64,000 bases of DNA from Isoetes taiwanensis (GCA_021234155.1 JAJEKV010000045.1:2195474-2259473), one strand, 5' to 3'; positions 35,330 through 46,808 are shown, numbered from the stretch's first letter. Notes: a model not told the origin generated them from the sequence alone. Program-made: numbers and translations.

Positions 35330-35800
35330 ATCCCGGAGGGGCGGAGTCCACGCTTGGGGATCCCGGATGACTGGATCGCCGGTGGTGATCCCCACCTCCG
35401 GGATCACCAGATGGCGGACGGGCCTTTTTTTTTCTAAGGCTCTATGGTTCTAAGGTTTTCGAATTTATTCCCGTCCGTGAATCGGTGATCCCGGAGGTCG
35501 GGATCACTAGTGGTGATCCCCACCTCCGGGATCACCGGATCATGAGACCGACTTTATTTTTTCCCTCGCCTTAGGTGCAATGGTTATATTCCCGTCCGCC
35601 ACTGGTGATCCGGAGGTGGGGATCACCATGGGTGGTCCCCACCTCCGGGATCACCCGATGGCGGACGGGCAATTTTTTTTTTCTAAGGCTCTATGGTGCT
35701 AAGCTTTTCGAATTTATTCCGTCCGTGATTCAGTGATCCGGAGGTGGGGATCACTAGTGTGATCCCCACCTCCTGATCACCGTGACGGATGAACGACTTT
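35330..35800. repeat. Hairpin array B: four related palindromes
   Basis: Units near 35330-35425, 35467-35550, 35588-35672 and 35715-35795, spaced about 121-127 bp, with the same GGTGATCC...GGATCACC stem-loop plan as array A and the same flank TCTATGGTTCTAAG. Each unit differs by small indels that are partly matched in both arms. The 34390-35330 interval between the arrays has no recognised gene. Confidence 0.88.
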
Positions 35801-36292
35801 ATTTTTTTTTCCCTGCCTATTAGGTGCATTAGAAGATAGGCTATGAATGAATAGTTACCAAATTTTGCACTCACAAAGTGATGAACCCGCGTGTTGGAGC
35901 ATGGAGGGGATCAAAGGAATCGGTGCAATATGCAAGGGCAAGGCTTCTTCAATTTCTGGCATGCCAAAGGATCAGCCACCAAAATGAAGAGGCTCCATTG
36001 TACACCATAGGACAAGCTGTCATCAATTCAAACCAGAACTAAAAGGCAATAAAAATCCACTTCCCAAACCCAATTTACCCTCGGCATTGACCTATGTAGT
36101 AGAACTGCATCTTGGATTTTCCACACGCCTTGCCAAAGGGGATCCCTGAATTAGCTTGACGAACCGCCAGAGTAGGCACCACTGAGGCCTGGTTTTGTGC
36201 CATTTAGAAACAGGCCAAAAGCGGCCAGGTGGAGGAAGACATGATGACAAATTTTGGTGAGGAATTGAGTGTGCAAGAACCCCCGCTAAAGC

Positions 36293-37949
36293 TCAACTTA
36301 GCATACCATGCAAGAAATAAAAACAAAGACAACACACATACAGTAAATAGGCTCCTAGGCAGTCGGCATCGATCTCTGAATCTTCAATACCGAGGTCACC
36401 TGGAATAGTCGAGAATTTTCGTGCCTCTGTCTCTGAGATGTGGAATTCAACATCGGATGATTTGCTGCCCACCTTCAACAGAGGACTTTGAACCACAATT
36501 GGATAATTCAGAGAAAATCTAAACTGCCAAAGCTCCTTTCTAATCCCTCTGTCATATAATTTTAGAGATTCAAAGAAGTGGGGGTCCAGCATATACAAAT
36601 ACCACATTTTTTATCTTGCTTTCTGGCCTGGGAGCCAATTCATCTGCATTTTCAGGCTCCTCCTCCTCCTCTGATTCTTCATGCACAATATGGTTTGGAG
36701 CCATCAAATCTGCATCCCTCCGGGCCTGCACAAAAGTCCGCTTCCTTGGGGTCACCTGTAGACTTGGGCTATTCGAATTTGGGGTTTTGGGCGGAGGTGA
36801 ATTAAAATCAAGCGTATGCGCAGCTTCAAACTCCGCACTCACATCGTCTTCGTCCAACTGGTGCTGTTCATAGCTCAAATCACCAAACAAATCCTTCTCA
36901 TCCAAATTGCCATGCTTGCCCCTAATCCTTTCCTTGATTTCCCTTATCCGCTCTACCTGCATTTCTAGTTCTGTGGCCTCCTTTCTCCGCTGCGGAGTTT
37001 ATAAACTTCGGCTCGGGCGTGTCATCCAAAAGGCCGAGGGCGATTTGCTCATCGCCATGCAGCTCTGCTGCCCCTTGCCCTCACGAAGTTTTAGGTCTCC
37101 ATTGTGGCTAAATTTGAAGTCGGGATCAAGAGATCTCTCCACACTTATCTTCCCATAATCTCTAACCCTCACCTCAGCCTTGTTCTTGAATTGACCCCTC
37201 GCATCACGGAAGCCTGTAATTTTGCCATAATTGATGCACCACGAACCTATGATTCTCGATTCGATCTTCTGGCAGCCAGGATTTGTTGCGATCCACCGAC
37301 CAACAACGCCATTTTCGAACGACCTGATCATACCCGTAGTCCTTCAAAATTTCTTGATGGTCGGTTTCCTCCCTTGGATTGGCGTTAAAACATTCAATAT
37401 TACTTTTGGGGCCTCATCCCCTCATGCATTTTTAGCATTCTTTAGATCATCGCTTTTTTGTGGCATTGGCCATCAATCTGAAGCCTCGTCCCCTGGCGTG
37501 AGGGGTATTCTTCGTGGTGGTGCCCTTAGCTCTTGCTTCGCCCTTAATCTCTTCTTGTTCTGGGATTGAACCTCTTGGTGGATTCAATCGAGCAATATCT
37601 TTGAGGCGATCGGGCAATGGCCAAGCCGTTTCCTTCCATTTCCCCATTCCGGTTCGTTAATGGAGGTATTTAGGCTGATTTCGAAGTTAATCGACTCCTC
37701 CATCATCTGTAAAATAACATAACCGGTTAGAATAAGACTAAAATAGACTTTAACAACGGATCTGTCCATGGCGCTTACCTTTAAATACTCGGCAGATGCA
37801 ACAGCAGCGACAGCGCCTCTGGATTCGGCAGCAATCGGGCCCTTTCCAATCAGTTCCGGTCGGAAAGGGCAATCGTTCTTGGCGCACAGAGTTCGGACAT
37901 AGCCATCGCACCACTGTGCTCCCTTCCTCCGGAATCCCCCACCGTACAC
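36293..37949 (-). pseudogene. Second MULE gene, convergent with the transposase; product unknown
   Basis: Minus-strand coding-like pieces read inward from the right TIR: 37949 MYGGGFRRKGAQWCDGYVRT to AVASAEYLK, a probable intron (GTAAGC to TTACAG, about 37790-37710), then INFEISLNTSINEPEWG, with a frame change into WKETAWPLPDRLKDIARLNP. Then 37331-36999 SFENGVVGRWIATNPGCQ and ISVERSLDPDFKFSHNGDL; 36962-36570 ERIREIKERIRGKHGNLDE followed by an acidic run (EESEEEEEPENADELAPR); and a piece at 36607-36293. I do not recognise the protein. Basic, Pro-rich and acidic patches suggest a DNA-binding or accessory role, by analogy with mudrB position only. Frame breaks may be decay or missed introns; a captured host gene is also possible. 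Confidence 0.45.
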
Positions 37950-38119
37950 GTGGCGACTCGCAATTGGGCCCGTACGAATAACTGGCGGTTTTCCCGCTCT
38001 CCGGTTACACCATTAGTGGATGGCGTACGACACTGACCTAGGCCGTCAGGCATTAATTCAAACCAATGGCATCGATTGAACCACGTGGACGGCCCCCGGC
38101 TTTCGTCAAGGCAGTGGTG

Positions 38120-38894
38120 ATCCCGGAGGAGGTTTTCACCGAGAAGGACTTTCGGGGATCCCGGAGGAAGGAATCGCTCCCGGCGGTGTGGGTGATCCCG
38201 GAGGCCGGGATTTCCACGGGTCCCCGAGGCCGGCCTGAGTCGGCCATGGTGGTGATCCCGTGAGGTCGGATCGTGGCGATATCGGGCCGTTTATTTCGCC
38301 ACGCCGATGGCTTATCCCGAGAGGGGGACTCACCACACGGCCGATATCGGGCGCTATCGCCAGGGCTTGCGGGAATCCCGAGATAACGCTGGTCGATATC
38401 GGTCCGCCAAGTATCGGCCTTCGTGGGTGATCCCGAGGAAGGAATCGCCCCGCATGGGGGGATCCCGAGGCCGGGATTTCCCGTCCGAAAGGCCCCCGAA
38501 GTCAAGTGGTGGGGGATCCCGAGGTCGATCGTGGCGATATATCGGTGGCCGAGTATCGGTTAATGCCATGATGGCGCCTTCCCGGGAGGGGATCACACAC
38601 ACTACCGATATCGGGCGCCATCGTCCAGTGGTTGGCAGGATCCCGAGGGCTGGATCAAAGGCCTCTGATTCCGAGGGCGGATCAGCGCTGGTGATACCCA
38701 GGCGAAACACCCACGACGTCCTGCCTGGATGTGTCAGCGTGGCGGACGCTGGCCCAGATTTATGGGACCCCTCACGTGTGTCGATGCGGTAACGGGGGTC
38801 CTGAAACGGATCCGTCGAGCCACTGGCGGTGATACTGGGAGGACGGTTTTTACCTCCGGGATCCCCTAAACCGGGGGTAAGACTATCCCGAGCC
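38120..38894 (-). repeat. Right terminal inverted repeat of the MULE
   Basis: Inverted counterpart of the left TIR, ending GGTAAGACTATCCCGAGCC. It also shows an internal duplication of about 273 bp (AAGGAATCGC at 38166 and 38439). Inner boundary approximate. Confidence 0.9.
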
Positions 38895-38903
38895 CATAAG
38901 TTG

Positions 38904-39077
38904 TGGCGGGCTTACCAAGTCTCAAGCTTATGCAGCGCGATTAAGCGAAAATTTGGTCGACATTCCTACAGATTGTGGATCATGATGGACGCTTCATTTC
39001 TTATCACCACACTTATCATTGTACTTGATCGCATTCTAGTGGTTTAATATATTCTTATATTCTTCAAAAAAAAAAAA
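38904..39077 (+). pseudogene. LINE 2: 3' end with poly(A) (right part)
   Basis: Continues the interrupted LINE after the MULE's right TSD copy. It ends TATATTCTTC followed by an A-run (39066-39077). The CTTC-poly(A) end resembles that of LINE 1. No TSD partner of CATCCAACATTG was found near 27900. Confidence 0.75.
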
Positions 39078-40881
39078 CATCCAACATTGTCTACAATTGC
39101 AAAGCATTGAAATTGAATATAAAAAACATATATCTTGGAGTGATGGATGTTCTTCACAATTCAAGTCTTCGAGACCATTCCACTTTCTTGGTTGATATTC
39201 ATGTTCACATTCAAGAAATATGGACATCTTGTATTTATCATGAAAATTTAAACCACAGACAACACAATAACTTTGCAAAAATCTTTTGATAGTGTTGATG
39301 CTGAAGGAGATTTGGTGTTCTGCCTTAGACTTTTAAGGTGGCTTGCATGTTCTTTTATCTTTTCAATTAATTGAACTTCCAATAACTCCTTCTTCATAAG
39401 CTAATTGGGATCTCTAGGTTTATAAACAGATTCTAAAGATTCACATGCATACTTTTCAAACATCAATTTCTTTTCCAAGTTTGTGATTTCTAACTCCAAT
39501 TCCTTTGTACTAACCAAAGCCCCCTTTTCAGTGATACTAGACTTTAGATTTTCCATATTGGATCTTTCTTCAGTCAACCTTTTCAAACATTTATCATTCG
39601 ATTTCTCCTCAGCAGCATGCTAACAATAATATCTTACATTTCCTTTCCCATCTCTGCCTTTTTTTTTTTTTTTTATCTTAAGCTTCCCTATGTTTTCTTC
39701 ACGAACTGCAGGTTATTCTTCAAATTGGTCTGATCTAGAATAGGTTTAGAAATTTCTTTAGCAAAAATAACAGGTTATCTTATGACCTTCGGGATCAAGC
39801 AATCTTTCAGGGCAATTTTTCCAGGCAATTTTCCCAAGCAAAGCCATAAACAACCTATTTTCTTACTTTGTTATTCCAATTTTTTCCTCAAATGTGGTTG
39901 AACAAAATGAACCTTGATTGCAGACTTTGAGTTGAAAGGTTTCTGCCAAACGGATTGCAACTTGAGTTGCTAGCCAATTGTACTTCAAATGGGGCAGCAG
40001 ACCCTCATTTGACAAAAACCATGCATCGCAGTTAAATCCTCCGTTGTTACTGTCTCTTCTACCATTTTGCTTGATTGACGAAGATCAATTTCGGATAAAC
40101 GATCTACGTTGTGAGCGGGCAAAGGATTTGGGAATTGGGATACTCTGCTATAGAAAAGCAGATCAAATTTGGGATGTCGAATAATTGAGAAGAAGCTTTA
40201 CGTGTGGGAACTGAGGTCGAGGTAGTACGAGGTATTTATTACGGGCAGTCACGTTTTCTCTTGACTACAAGTGCTTTAGGTGCTAAGTGCTTTCATGCTT
40301 TTTTGGGTCGCATTATCATATTTACGCTAAAGCATTACAATTTTAAGAAAGCAAACAACAATATCTATAATGAAAAACATACACAATATTGCATCTGAAG
40401 TTGAACACTTAAAGTTGAATAGGGAGCCTGAAGTTGAAGTTCTTGCCGTTATGCTAGGCTTTTCCTTCTTGACCACTCAATTTGGCGAAATACCCAGGTG
40501 GCTTTTGGCTATTCTCAATTCTGCTTCAACAAAGCTCCAGCAATGGACATACTAGTCTGTGGAAGTAACCTGTAGAGTCGACAATAGCTATTTGCAGGAA
40601 GTACACACCTAACCAACTATTAACACAGATTGAAGATTAAAGAGGTGACATAGAAATATAGTGTGCAGTGTAGATATATTGATTAAAAAACCTCATGCAA
40701 TACACCCATCAAACCATATAAAAACCATTGAAAGAGACGTACAAAAATACAATAAAAATATGCTAGATATATTATATGATGTACAGTATTAGGATTTGGT
40801 TGCTAACTCCATATTTGAATGTAGGTCCAAAAATTTACACCAATACAAAAACATTGGAATTTCATCTAGTCTAGCACCAAG
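39078..40881. other. Intergenic; coiled-coil ORF fragment at 39401-39586 (minus)
   Basis: A 61-codon minus-strand frame (KRLTEERSNMENLKSSITEK, then LELEITNLEKKLMFEKY) is clearly coiled-coil and may continue past a stop in the same frame (MKKELLEVQLIEKIKEH). It could be a fragment of a gag or host coiled-coil gene. Poly-T at about 39659-39675. Elsewhere nothing is identified. Confidence 0.35.
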
Positions 40882-41243
40882 ATGTCAGTGGAGAGGGCAT
40901 TTGGTATATTAAAAGCATGTATTTGAAGCATGTTCCGCTAGTTATTTCATCGTGTCTATTTTTGCATAACTGGAGTATCATTTGTAGTGATGCTTTTGAT
41001 GATAGTTGGATTAGGGAAGCTTAAGAGAAGTTAAAGGAGCGAAAGGATAATGCTGCTAAAGAGGCTTTACGAGAATTAGGCATGGCTTATGATGATGCTG
41101 CAAGTGCTTCAAATTTCGAAGTTGAAGAGGAAGGGATTACAATCGATTATCTGTTGAAGGATACTGCAAGAAGGGACGCATTAGCTAGAGCTTTGTACGA
41201 AGTAAACAAATGTAATGGAGCTGCACACATGGAGGAGGATTGA
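40882..41243 (+). pseudogene. PIF/Harbinger transposase C-terminal remnant
   Basis: SVERAFGILKA at 40885 is the region with the third catalytic acidic residue (Glu of VERAFG) of DDE_Tnp_4 transposases. After a frame change, FLHNWSIICSDAFDDSWIRE follows, then a charged tail (LKERKDNAAKEALRELGMAY to NKCNGAAHMEED) ending at TGA 41241-41243. It has an in-frame stop (EA-stop-EKLK). N-terminal catalytic parts and TIRs were not found, so it is a dead fragment. 41244-42861 holds no recognised gene; it includes a poly-T run at 42123-42144 and the UGT2 5' flank. Confidence 0.7.
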
Positions 41244-42861
41244 TGTTGGATTTCTTGTTCTATGTCAAAAAAAAAATATTGTTATGTTGGATTAGCATTG
41301 TCATAAAGTAGTCATATAAGGGTGAGATTCCACTGCGCCAAGCGGCAGACTTTGTTTCACTAGACCTGCCTTCTTCAAAGAAATGGAGCTGTCGTTGCTT
41401 GTGATTCCACTGCAGCAATTTTATTTTGGGCTGAAATTGAATTCGTCAGAGATGAGAAGTGCATGTCAAGATCTTGATGCTGACAATTTCTTCCCACCAA
41501 ACTGTCGGGCTCAATTCCCTGGCAGTTATCCCGTAGTTTATCTATTCCCCAGCCTCTCCTCGATGCTTCACATTGTTAGTGGAATCATCTTGTAACTCCG
41601 GAAGTTTGCAATTTGAAGTTTGCATTCGATCCATTTAATTGGCTCGCTATTAAATGCCAGGCACTAACATACGCCAGTTTGCCATCGGCCCATTTGATTG
41701 ACTTGCTGCTAAATGTCAGGCACTAGCATCTGCCACAGGAGTCTCAACCTAATTAGAGCTAGATTCGAATGTGGAAATTAGACGAGTGTCAGTTCCGCCT
41801 GAACCAATTATACAATGGCACGTAGCAACTACCGCTTGTCTTCTGATTCTATTGCAAGAGTTAGCAATTACCAAAACACTTCTCTTAAAATCAAAGCTTG
41901 CAGGGGTGATCCTCTGGCCTTTAAAGCTTGAATCAAATGCCACACATTTAGTGCCATTGATTCCCCTAAAAACATGATCTTAGACATTTGTTTTAAATTG
42001 GCTTCATACTGCCACTAGTGAACAACAAATTCCACTCGTGAAATCAAGAATTTCCGATATATAAAAAAAAAGTTATCCAGTAAAAAACCATGGAATTCTT
42101 CACATTTTCGATTGAAAACTAGTTTTTTTTTTTTTTTTTTTTTTCCCTGCTTTTCCCGCCCAGCAAGAACAAGAGCCGGATCCTGCTAGATTAAATAATC
42201 CTGCTAGATTAAATAATCTAAGGAATTTAAGAATTTTCTGTACAGACAGAGTTTGTTGCTCAATGATTGCTACTGCCACAGTGGAATCAGAGATAGATAG
42301 ATAAATAGTATTTTTACGTCATGCCCTAAAAAAACAACAAGCGGGAAGTTGAGATATCAGGAAAAAGTGACGCTGCCTGGCGCAAGTGGAATCTGGCAGT
42401 ATGACAGTCGTAAAATATATAGGGTACGCAATTGGTCCAAAATTCCTGACATCGGAGTTCTTGGTTTCGCAGGACTAGCGTTGCAAGCCAGGAATCCGGA
42501 CCAATTGCACTACACTTGACAGTTGGAACCGCAAGATCCAGCAACTTCGTTAATAATTTTGATCGATTTCTTACCTCGGCAGCCGGTGATGAAGAATGAA
42601 GTATCACCGTCTTTTATCCCAGACAAAACTTTTTCCGGCAAATGTGTTCCGGCAGATCGACTCCTTTATGCCAGAGTAAAGGTTTTCCGGCAGAAACAGA
42701 CAGTGGAGGCTCTTTAGTTTTGTATATTTGCCTCGAAAAAGAGATCGCCATCAGCAACATAACAGATTCGTGAGTTTAAAAATATTTTTTCATTGTTTAG
42801 CTTTACAGATTTTGGGTCTAAGATGCTTATCCTCACTCGGCCATAGACCAAGTCCCATGCC

Positions 42862-44510
42862 ATGGACGAGCTATGGCGGCCTCCACATGCCCTCATTTTC
42901 CCATTGCCGGCACAAGGCCATATTACTCCTATGATGCAGTTTGCCACAAAGCTTGTTTCAGAGGGTTTCTTCGTCTCATTTCTTAACACTGAGCATGTGC
43001 ATCAAAAATTTATAGCTTCTGCTCCTAATTTGCATGCCAACATCCAGTTTATCACCATTCCGGATGGCCTTCCTGATGACCATCCTCGTGTTGGTAGAGT
43101 AGTGGAACTTCATGACGCCATTGAGGGCTTGGGAGATGTCTTTCATAAGCTTGTTGAGGGTTTGATGGCAAAATATCCCCCTGTCTCTTGTATTGTCACT
43201 GACGTCTACATGACTTGTTTTGCTCAGGATGTTGCCAATGCTTTTCACATACCAAGTGTTTGCTTTTGGACAACTAGCGCCACTACTGTAGCATGTTATG
43301 CGAATGCTTCGGAGCTCATGGAAAAGGGCTACATGGGTTCTAAAGGTGAGTACTTTTACTTAGTTTGTTACCAGATGATAGGTTTTCGTTATCCTGAGAT
43401 TACATTCTTATGAAAATTATAAGGGCCAGTAGTTATTTTTAAATCTGATTTATGGCACAACAATTCAAGAAAAATGCTTTGTAAAGTTAAATAAAAATTG
43501 AATCATTTGACAGTAAGTAGGAAATTGCAGAGTCTTCATATCTTCATTTAAGGTTTCTTGCAGAGTTGGCTGTAAAACCAGATCCAGATGACCTCGTCAC
43601 ACTTATCCCTTGCCTGGGATCAATGCGAGTTAAAGACCTCCCACTAATACCTGAATGGGGAGGGGGGGATAAGTTTTTTGAAAGGGCAATTCGTAACTGT
43701 AAGCGTGTTCTTAAAGCACAGTGGGTGATAATCAACACATTTTATGAGTTAGAAGGGCAAGCATTGGAAGATATCTCAAAGTTTTTCCCAATCACTCCTG
43801 TAGGACCTTTGTTACCTTCCCTAGAAGGTACTCAAATTGGGGTTCATAACAAACATGTCCTTGGTTTATGGCCTGATGAAGATGAATGCCTAAAATGGCT
43901 GGATGAGCAAGACCATGCCTCTGTTCTTTACATATCATTTGGCAGTATTGCTAGTGTGCCAGCAGCTTGTGTGGAACAATTTGCACTTGGCCTGGAGGCT
44001 AGTGAAGTGCCCTTTTTGTGGGTGATGAGGTCAAATCCGACTGACCCTGCCATAAAAGAATTCCTAACTAAGTTTATGGCTAGGACAAAACACAGGAGTT
44101 GCATAATTGGCTGGGCACCTCAACCGCTTGTGCTATCACATCCCTCTGTAGGTGGCTTCTTGACACATAATGGATGGAATTCAACATTAGAAGGTGTGTG
44201 TGCAGGAGTTCCTATGATCTGCTGGCCTTCCTTTGGAGATCAGCCGGTTAATTGCCGAAATGTGGCAAGTGTGTGGAAAGTTGGCTTTGAGTTAGAGAGA
44301 CGGGAAGATGGGACTGTAGAGCAAGATGAAGTTAAACGAGTGATTAACATCCTGATGAAAGGGCCTGAAGGGAAAGAGGTAAGAGAGAAGGCTGCTAAAT
44401 TGAAGGATGCAGCTAGAAATTCTGTGATGCCAGGAGGCTCTTCTTACAAAAATTTGGATGCGTTTGTGGAGGACATGAAAAGGAGGGCTCAAACAAGGGC
44501 AGTGTCTTGA
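42862..44510 (+). CDS. UDP-glycosyltransferase 2 (family 1, UGT85-like), two exons
   Basis: Exon 1 is 42862-43345 and exon 2 43564-44510; the 218-bp intron starts GTGAGT and ends TTGCAG. Exon 1 has exactly the length and phase of UGT1 exon 1, and the product is 476 residues. The N-terminus DELWRPPHALIFPLPAQGHI has the catalytic His at about residue 20, with Asp in CIVTDVYM. The PSPG box is complete (WAPQPLVLSHPSVGGFLTHN ... CWPSFGDQPVN), including the Trp and Asp-Gln that bind the sugar and the C-terminal Asn. It is closely similar to UGT1 along its length, most differences being in the acceptor-facing half and in GGGDKFF against GKDLFF. It should be an active cytosolic glucosyltransferase; the acceptor is unknown. 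Opposite orientation to UGT1, about 26.5 kb apart. Confidence 0.95.
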
Positions 44511-45125
44511 AATTTGGTAACTATCTCCCCTAAAAATGATCAAAAATGACAGTAATACCATGGTTTAGTAATATGGTAGCAGTAAGTGGCGTCAGCCTCT
44601 GCAATATGATGAATACATGGAGGATATATTTCCAATTTCAGAAAGATTAACAAAACTAATGGTTTTAACTTTTGACATGGTAGATGGCCAAAAGGAAACC
44701 TAGAAATAAGTATACGTAGCAGAAATAAACAAACAAAACAAAGAACCATCAGAGAATAGATCTATCATTATTGATTCATCCTATCATGTCAAAAAGATCT
44801 CAAGAACATCAACAAAGGTGGACGTTATGCAGGAGGATGTTGAATACTGTGTCTTACAAATAAACACCCAATTAAATCTACATTTGCAGAGTCTAGTTGC
44901 TTGTTAACATTAGGAATACTCTTAGCCCATGCTTTGCATATCATTCCTTCGAATACCCTTTGGGATTGCCAAGAAAAGGCCACGGAACTCTGTTCAAAAA
45001 TTAAAAATTAAAAAGCCTTTACCCGGTTATACCTTACCAGGCCATACCAGGCACCTAAAAGGAAACCCAAAGGTGCTGGCCATATAAAAGATAGTACGCC
45101 TCCCAAGTAGTTCTTGGATCTGTCA
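44511..45125. promoter_or_regulatory. UGT2 3' flank and MADS gene upstream region with TATA-like box
   Basis: CATATAAAAG at about 45081-45090 lies about 36-45 bases before the MADS start codon, a plausible TATA box giving a very short leader. No CArG box (CC(A/T)6GG) was noticed. No other gene is seen. Confidence 0.4.
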
Positions 45126-46808
45126 ATGAGGAAACGCCACAGTAGCTACATTGTGGATGATTCAAAGAGGCAGCAGGCCTGCAGAAAGCGCTCCAAAGGA
45201 CTCATAAAAAAGGCAAAGGACCTTCAAATTCTGTGTGGTTGTGCCGTGGATCTCAGAATCACCAAACAGAATGGCCAGCTTTTGTTTGATTCCTCCATAC
45301 ATGGCTACGACAATGGCCCCACGGAAGAGCTGCAAGAGCGCATTTCTAATTACCAAGCTGCTACCCCTTCCGTTGTTCAAGGCCAGGAAATGTCTTCTGA
45401 TTATCATTCTCCACCTGATGACGTTAGTTCCTTGCAGGTTCCTCATTGTCCTTCAATGCCTAATCCATTTATAGATGCCCCTCCATTCCCTAATCCATCT
45501 ATAGATGTCCCTCCTATGTCGTTGCCATGTCATGTCGGTCAGTTGCCACATCATGCCAATCCATCACCACATCATGCCAGCTCACCATCGCCACATCCGT
45601 TGTCACATCATGCTAATACATCACCATATCATGCCACCTCACCGTCGCCAGTTCCATTGTCAAGTCATGCCAATCCATCACCATATCATGCCAATTCACC
45701 ATTGCCAGATCGTGTCAGTTCATTGGCACATCACGTCGCAGTTCCACGTCATGTCAGTTCATTGCCACATCACATGTGCCCGATCCATTCGCATCCATCG
45801 ACACACATGAAAGTGTGTCAAAATATTCTTACACATCCCATGCAAGCAAATACGAATATGGTTCTCCATTCCAAGGTTCACCCTAGCAACATAGGAGGAA
45901 CTTACCAGCCAAACTACGATCAACGAGCTTACCAGCCAAACTACGATCAACGAGCTTATAATATTGGAAATGCTACAGGGCTTTACCATGAACATAATCT
46001 AGATGATTATGCATCTCATAGCAAGGGACATTACCACAATGATAAATCATGGCTTAAGTCCCAGTCTTTAGATAGAGGACATTCTAATGGACATGCCCTC
46101 AATGATGATGTGCCTCTTGCATCCCATGAACCTGTATTGTCTAGTACCCAAGCCTCCAAAACTCACTCAGGGTTGGAAGATGGTCATACAAATGACGGAG
46201 ACAATAAAATGTTTGAAGAGTGCTTTGAATTTAGTCCCCAATATTTAGAGGCAGGACATTCTAATGGACACGACCTCAATGATGATGTGCCTCTACCACC
46301 TAATGCCATGGAATCATCCAGTGGCCAAACTTCCAAAATGTCCTTAGGGTTGGAAGGTGGTCACACAAATGATGGAGATGATAAAATGTTTGAGGAGTGC
46401 TTTGACCTAAGGAGTTTAAAACCATTATCAAATGTCAACTCACAAGAAGAACGAGACATTGGTAGTTTGGATGAATTTAAGCTCCAGTATTTAAATGGAC
46501 AAGCTAATGCAAATGAACTCGATGATGTGCCTCTACCATCCAATGAAACAATATCATCTAGTAGTCCAGCTTCCACAATGTACTCAGGGTTGGAAGATGG
46601 TTATACGAATGATGAAGATGATAATTTGTTTGAGGAGTGGCTTGACCTAGGGTTGTTAAATCCCATGCCCAATGCTAACTTGGTAGAAGAATCACAGGAC
46701 ATTCGTAATTTGGAACTTAAGCCTCGGTGTTTAGATGGGTTGGAAGATGGTTCCACAAAAGATGAAGATGATAAATTGTTTGAGGATTGTTTTGACTTGG
46801 GGTGTTAA
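45126..46808 (+). CDS. Divergent M-type-like MADS-box protein with repeat tail
   Basis: A single-exon frame of about 560 residues from ATG 45126 (MRKRHSSYIVDDSKRQQACR); an in-frame TTG upstream is not a normal start. Residues about 1-60 match a MADS DNA-binding domain: RKRSKGLIKKAKDLQILCGC, then AVDLRITKQNGQLLFDSS. The usual MGR(K/R)K start is lost and there is no K domain, so it resembles intronless type I genes. Residues about 100-240 are rich in H, P and S (PHHANPSPHHASSPSPHP). A 9-residue perfect duplication QPNYDQRAY occurs near 45905-45958. The C-terminal third has three or four units of about 60-80 residues of the type GLEDGHTNDGDNKMFEECFE and GHSNGHDLNDDVPL, strongly acidic, as in activation domains. 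It would be a nuclear DNA-binding factor. The frame is fully open; whether it is expressed is unknown. Confidence 0.75.
   Translation: MRKRHSSYIVDDSKRQQACRKRSKGLIKKAKDLQILCGCAVDLRITKQNGQLLFDSSIHGYDNGPTEELQERISNYQAATPSVVQGQEMSSDYHSPPDDVSSLQVPHCPSMPNPFIDAPPFPNPSIDVPPMSLPCHVGQLPHHANPSPHHASSPSPHPLSHHANTSPYHATSPSPVPLSSHANPSPYHANSPLPDRVSSLAHHVAVPRHVSSLPHHMCPIHSHPSTHMKVCQNILTHPMQANTNMVLHSKVHPSNIGGTYQPNYDQRAYQPNYDQRAYNIGNATGLYHEHNLDDYASHSKGHYHNDKSWLKSQSLDRGHSNGHALNDDVPLASHEPVLSSTQASKTHSGLEDGHTNDGDNKMFEECFEFSPQYLEAGHSNGHDLNDDVPLPPNAMESSSGQTSKMSLGLEGGHTNDGDDKMFEECFDLRSLKPLSNVNSQEERDIGSLDEFKLQYLNGQANANELDDVPLPSNETISSSSPASTMYSGLEDGYTNDEDDNLFEEWLDLGLLNPMPNANLVEESQDIRNLELKPRCLDGLEDGSTKDEDDKLFEDCFDLGC

Larger units (their letters stand above)
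30133..38894 (+). mobile_element. Mutator-like DNA transposon (MULE), 8.76 kb
   Basis: Termini GGCTCGGGATAGTCTTAC at 30133 and its reverse complement ending at 38894 begin long GC-rich terminal inverted repeats. A perfect 9-bp TSD (30124-30132, 38895-38903) flanks them, and the host sequence on both sides is one LINE. Inside are a transposase gene on the plus strand (31258-33938), two arrays of hairpin units (33999-34358, about 35330-35800) and a second gene region reading inward from the right TIR on the minus strand (about 37950-36290). Two convergent genes driven from opposite TIRs is the layout of maize MuDR (mudrA/mudrB). Intact TSDs and termini point to fairly recent movement, although the transposase shows stops. 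Confidence 0.95.

Noticed and set aside
38307-38792. 161-codon plus-strand ORF
   Set aside because: Falls inside the right TIR of the MULE and mirrors repeat words.
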